Of a DNA stretch of 5,917 bases, positions 4,640-5,917 are shown one piece after another (the stretch's first letter is position 1; every line of letters begins with the position of its first letter). The DNA is from Gordonia sp. (in: high G+C Gram-positive bacteria). GTDB taxonomy: Bacteria; Actinomycetota; Actinomycetes; Mycobacteriales; Mycobacteriaceae. The stretch lies in NCBI GenBank assembly GCA_030152405.1, contig JASLJL010000191.1:1-5917 (forward strand), in the 5' to 3' direction. Both the position numbers and the translations under genes were made by a program. The notes beneath the pieces were generated by a model that saw only the letters and a list, made by a program, of their open reading frames with translations, ran no database searches and was not told where the DNA came from.

Positions 4640-5811
4640 CGGCCACACCGCCGATCGAGCATCGCGTCCAGCCTGCCGCGGGCATCGGTGAAACCGGACT
4701 TCCGCGTCCACACGGTGACGATGGACGCGAGACCGTCGTCTCCACGAGCGAGCACGCCGATCTCCGCGATCCCGCGTCGTCCGCTCGTGTCACGGCCCAG
4801 CCCGAGCACAACCTGGATCGCCGCGGCGAGTTGGCTGTGCAACGCGATCCGGTCCATCCCACCGAGTGCCGCGAGTGCCTCCATCCGAGCGGGCACCTCC
4901 GACGTCGAGTTCGCGTGCAGCGTGCCGCCACATCCGTCGTGGCCGGTGTTCAACGCGACGAGCAGGTCGATCACCTCGGCCCCGCGAACCTCACCGACGA
5001 CGATGCGATCCGGCCGCATCCGGAGCGCTTGGCGGACCAGGGTTCGCACCGGAACATCCCCCACCCCTTCGACATTCGCTGTTCGCGCCACGAGTCTGAC
5101 GACGTGGGGATGCTGCGGCTGGAGCTCCGAAGCGTCTTCCACGGTGATGATCCGCTCCTCTGGACCGCACTCGCCGAGCAGTGCGTTCAACAGAGTCGTC
5201 TTCCCCGTTCCGGTGCCGCCGACGATCAGAAAAGCGAGCCGGCCGACGACGATCCGCCTCAGAACGTCAACGATCGGCGGATCGATCGCACCGACCCCGG
5301 CGAGCGCGTCGAACGTCTGCGTCGCGCTGCGCAGCACCCGCAGCGAGATGCACGTCCCGTCGATCGCGAGCGGCGGGATCACCGCGTGCAGGCGGACGGC
5401 GATTCCACGTCGCCCGACACCGGACAACTGCCCGTCGACCCACGGCTGTGCATCGTCGAGTCTGCGGCCGGCACCGAGTGCGAGCCTGCCGGCGAGGCGA
5501 CGGACGGAGGCCTCGTCGTCGAAACGCACATCGGTGAGTTCGAGTCCGTTACCGCGATCCGCCCATACGGCGGACGGCCCGACGACGAGCACGTCTGTCA
5601 CGGCGGACTCGGCGAGCAGACCTTCGAGACGACCGGCGCCGACCATCTCGGTCTGCAGGTAACGCAGCACGTCGAGCAGGTCGGTGTCGCCGAGCAGGCC
5701 ACCCGATTCGGCTCGGATGGCGTCGGCGATCACCGACGGATCGAGCTCCGACGTCTGCCCGGCGAGCCGTTCCCTGACCCGATCGAGCAGATCGGCACGC
5801 GCTGCCGTCAT
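4636..5811 (-). CDS. TadA/CpaF-family secretion ATPase of the Flp pilus
   Basis: This hexameric cytoplasmic ATPase powers pilus assembly. From the ATG at 5811 it is 391 residues. It has a helical N-terminal domain, then VTDVLVVGP (about 71-79), typical of CpaF proteins. The RecA-like core follows: Walker A GGTGTGKTT (198-206, K204), the Asp box IITVEDASEL (221-230), Walker B RPDRIVVGEVRG (266-277, E274) and the His box HDGCGGTLHANS (291-302). All the catalytic motifs look intact. The ATG at 5811 makes an ATGA overlap with the open frame upstream; a GTG at 5841 would add ten residues and is less likely, though neither has a strong ribosome binding site. It is followed by tadB with a 4-bp overlap and corresponds to Rv3659c by order. 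Confidence 0.93.
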   Translation of the reverse strand: MTAARADLLDRVRERLAGQTSELDPSVIADAIRAESGGLLGDTDLLDVLRYLQTEMVGAGRLEGLLAESAVTDVLVVGPSAVWADRGNGLELTDVRFDDEASVRRLAGRLALGAGRRLDDAQPWVDGQLSGVGRRGIAVRLHAVIPPLAIDGTCISLRVLRSATQTFDALAGVGAIDPPIVDVLRRIVVGRLAFLIVGGTGTGKTTLLNALLGECGPEERIITVEDASELQPQHPHVVRLVARTANVEGVGDVPVRTLVRQALRMRPDRIVVGEVRGAEVIDLLVALNTGHDGCGGTLHANSTSEVPARMEALAALGGMDRIALHSQLAAAIQVVLGLGRDTSGRRGIAEIGVLARGDDGLASIVTVWTRKSGFTDARGRLDAMLDRRCGR

Positions 5812-5917
5812 CGCCGGACGCCGGCCGTCAGTCGGGCGCACACGTCGTGGGCCGCCGTCGTCAGCGGTCCTCGTCTGCGCAATCGAAGCCCGGACGCTTC
5901 ACACCGCGCGGACAGCG
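5808..5917 (-). CDS. C-terminal fragment of a probable Ssd/CpaE (TadZ)-like protein
   Basis: A minus-strand frame is open from the window edge (first full codon at 5915) to a TGA at 5810-5808, giving 35 residues ending LTAGVRR. The other two minus frames hit stops within the same stretch. The stop overlaps the tadA ATG as ATGA, matching the other junctions in this operon. In mycobacteria the gene just before tadA is Rv3660c (ssd), a MinD/CpaE-like protein proposed to influence septum placement and likely a TadZ analogue. The fragment holds no diagnostic motif, so the identity rests on gene order and frame alone. Confidence 0.5.
   Translation of the reverse strand, partial: LSARCEASGLRLRRRGPLTTAAHDVCARLTAGVRR

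Noticed and set aside
3879..5662. Long plus-strand ORFs (270 and 324 residues) opposite tadB and tadA
   Set aside because: Ser/Arg/Pro-rich antisense shadows with no recognisable motifs; the minus strand carries intact TadA motifs and the TadB domain pattern.
1..5917. tRNA, rRNA, CRISPR or riboswitch
   Set aside because: I saw no cloverleaf, repeat-spacer series or structured leader on either strand.

Overview
The window reads as a high-GC actinobacterial chromosome, most likely from the mycolic-acid group (Gordonia, Williamsia, Rhodococcus or Mycobacterium relatives). The clue is gene order: a DEAD/DEAH-type helicase with a C-terminal zinc cluster sits tail-to-tail with a compact tad (Flp pilus) operon. 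This is the layout of the Mycobacterium tuberculosis region from Rv3649 (helicase) to Rv3654c-Rv3660c, and the actinobacterial 'helicase/secretion neighborhood' protein families are named after it. I infer the genus only loosely.

Layout. Positions 1-256 form one near-perfect palindrome with its axis between 128 and 129. The left half is an inverted copy of the helicase gene, so the helicase (plus strand, stop at 1582) is authentic only from about 129 and has lost its N-terminal ATPase half. Only 4 bp after its stop, on the minus strand, comes the end of a vapBC-type toxin-antitoxin pair: a PIN-domain toxin (1587-1985) and a Phd/VapB-like antitoxin (1982-2206). An AT-rich 11-bp-arm inverted repeat lies over its probable promoter. 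The pair occupies the slot between helicase and tad operon and is visibly less GC-rich than its surroundings.

From 5917 back to 2271, on the minus strand, runs the tad operon in transcription order: the last 35 codons of a CpaE/TadZ-like 'Ssd' protein (tentative), the TadA/CpaF secretion ATPase, TadB and TadC inner-membrane platform proteins, a Flp pilin (DUF4244), a TadE-like pseudopilin, and a small Rv3654c-like TadE/TadG-type protein. Three junctions are 4-bp ATGA/GTGA overlaps. The only real gap (94 bp) lies before the pilin, which also has a strong ribosome binding site.

Together the tad genes should build a thin surface pilus. TadA hydrolyses ATP in the cytoplasm, TadB/TadC transmit the work in the membrane, and Flp and TadE are prepilin-peptidase substrates; no peptidase gene is in the window. 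The toxin-antitoxin pair is probably an independent insertion. There are no rRNA, tRNA, CRISPR or transposase genes, and no gene-free stretch longer than 300 bases. The main caution is the 5' palindrome, which looks more like a fold-back artefact at a contig end than biology.
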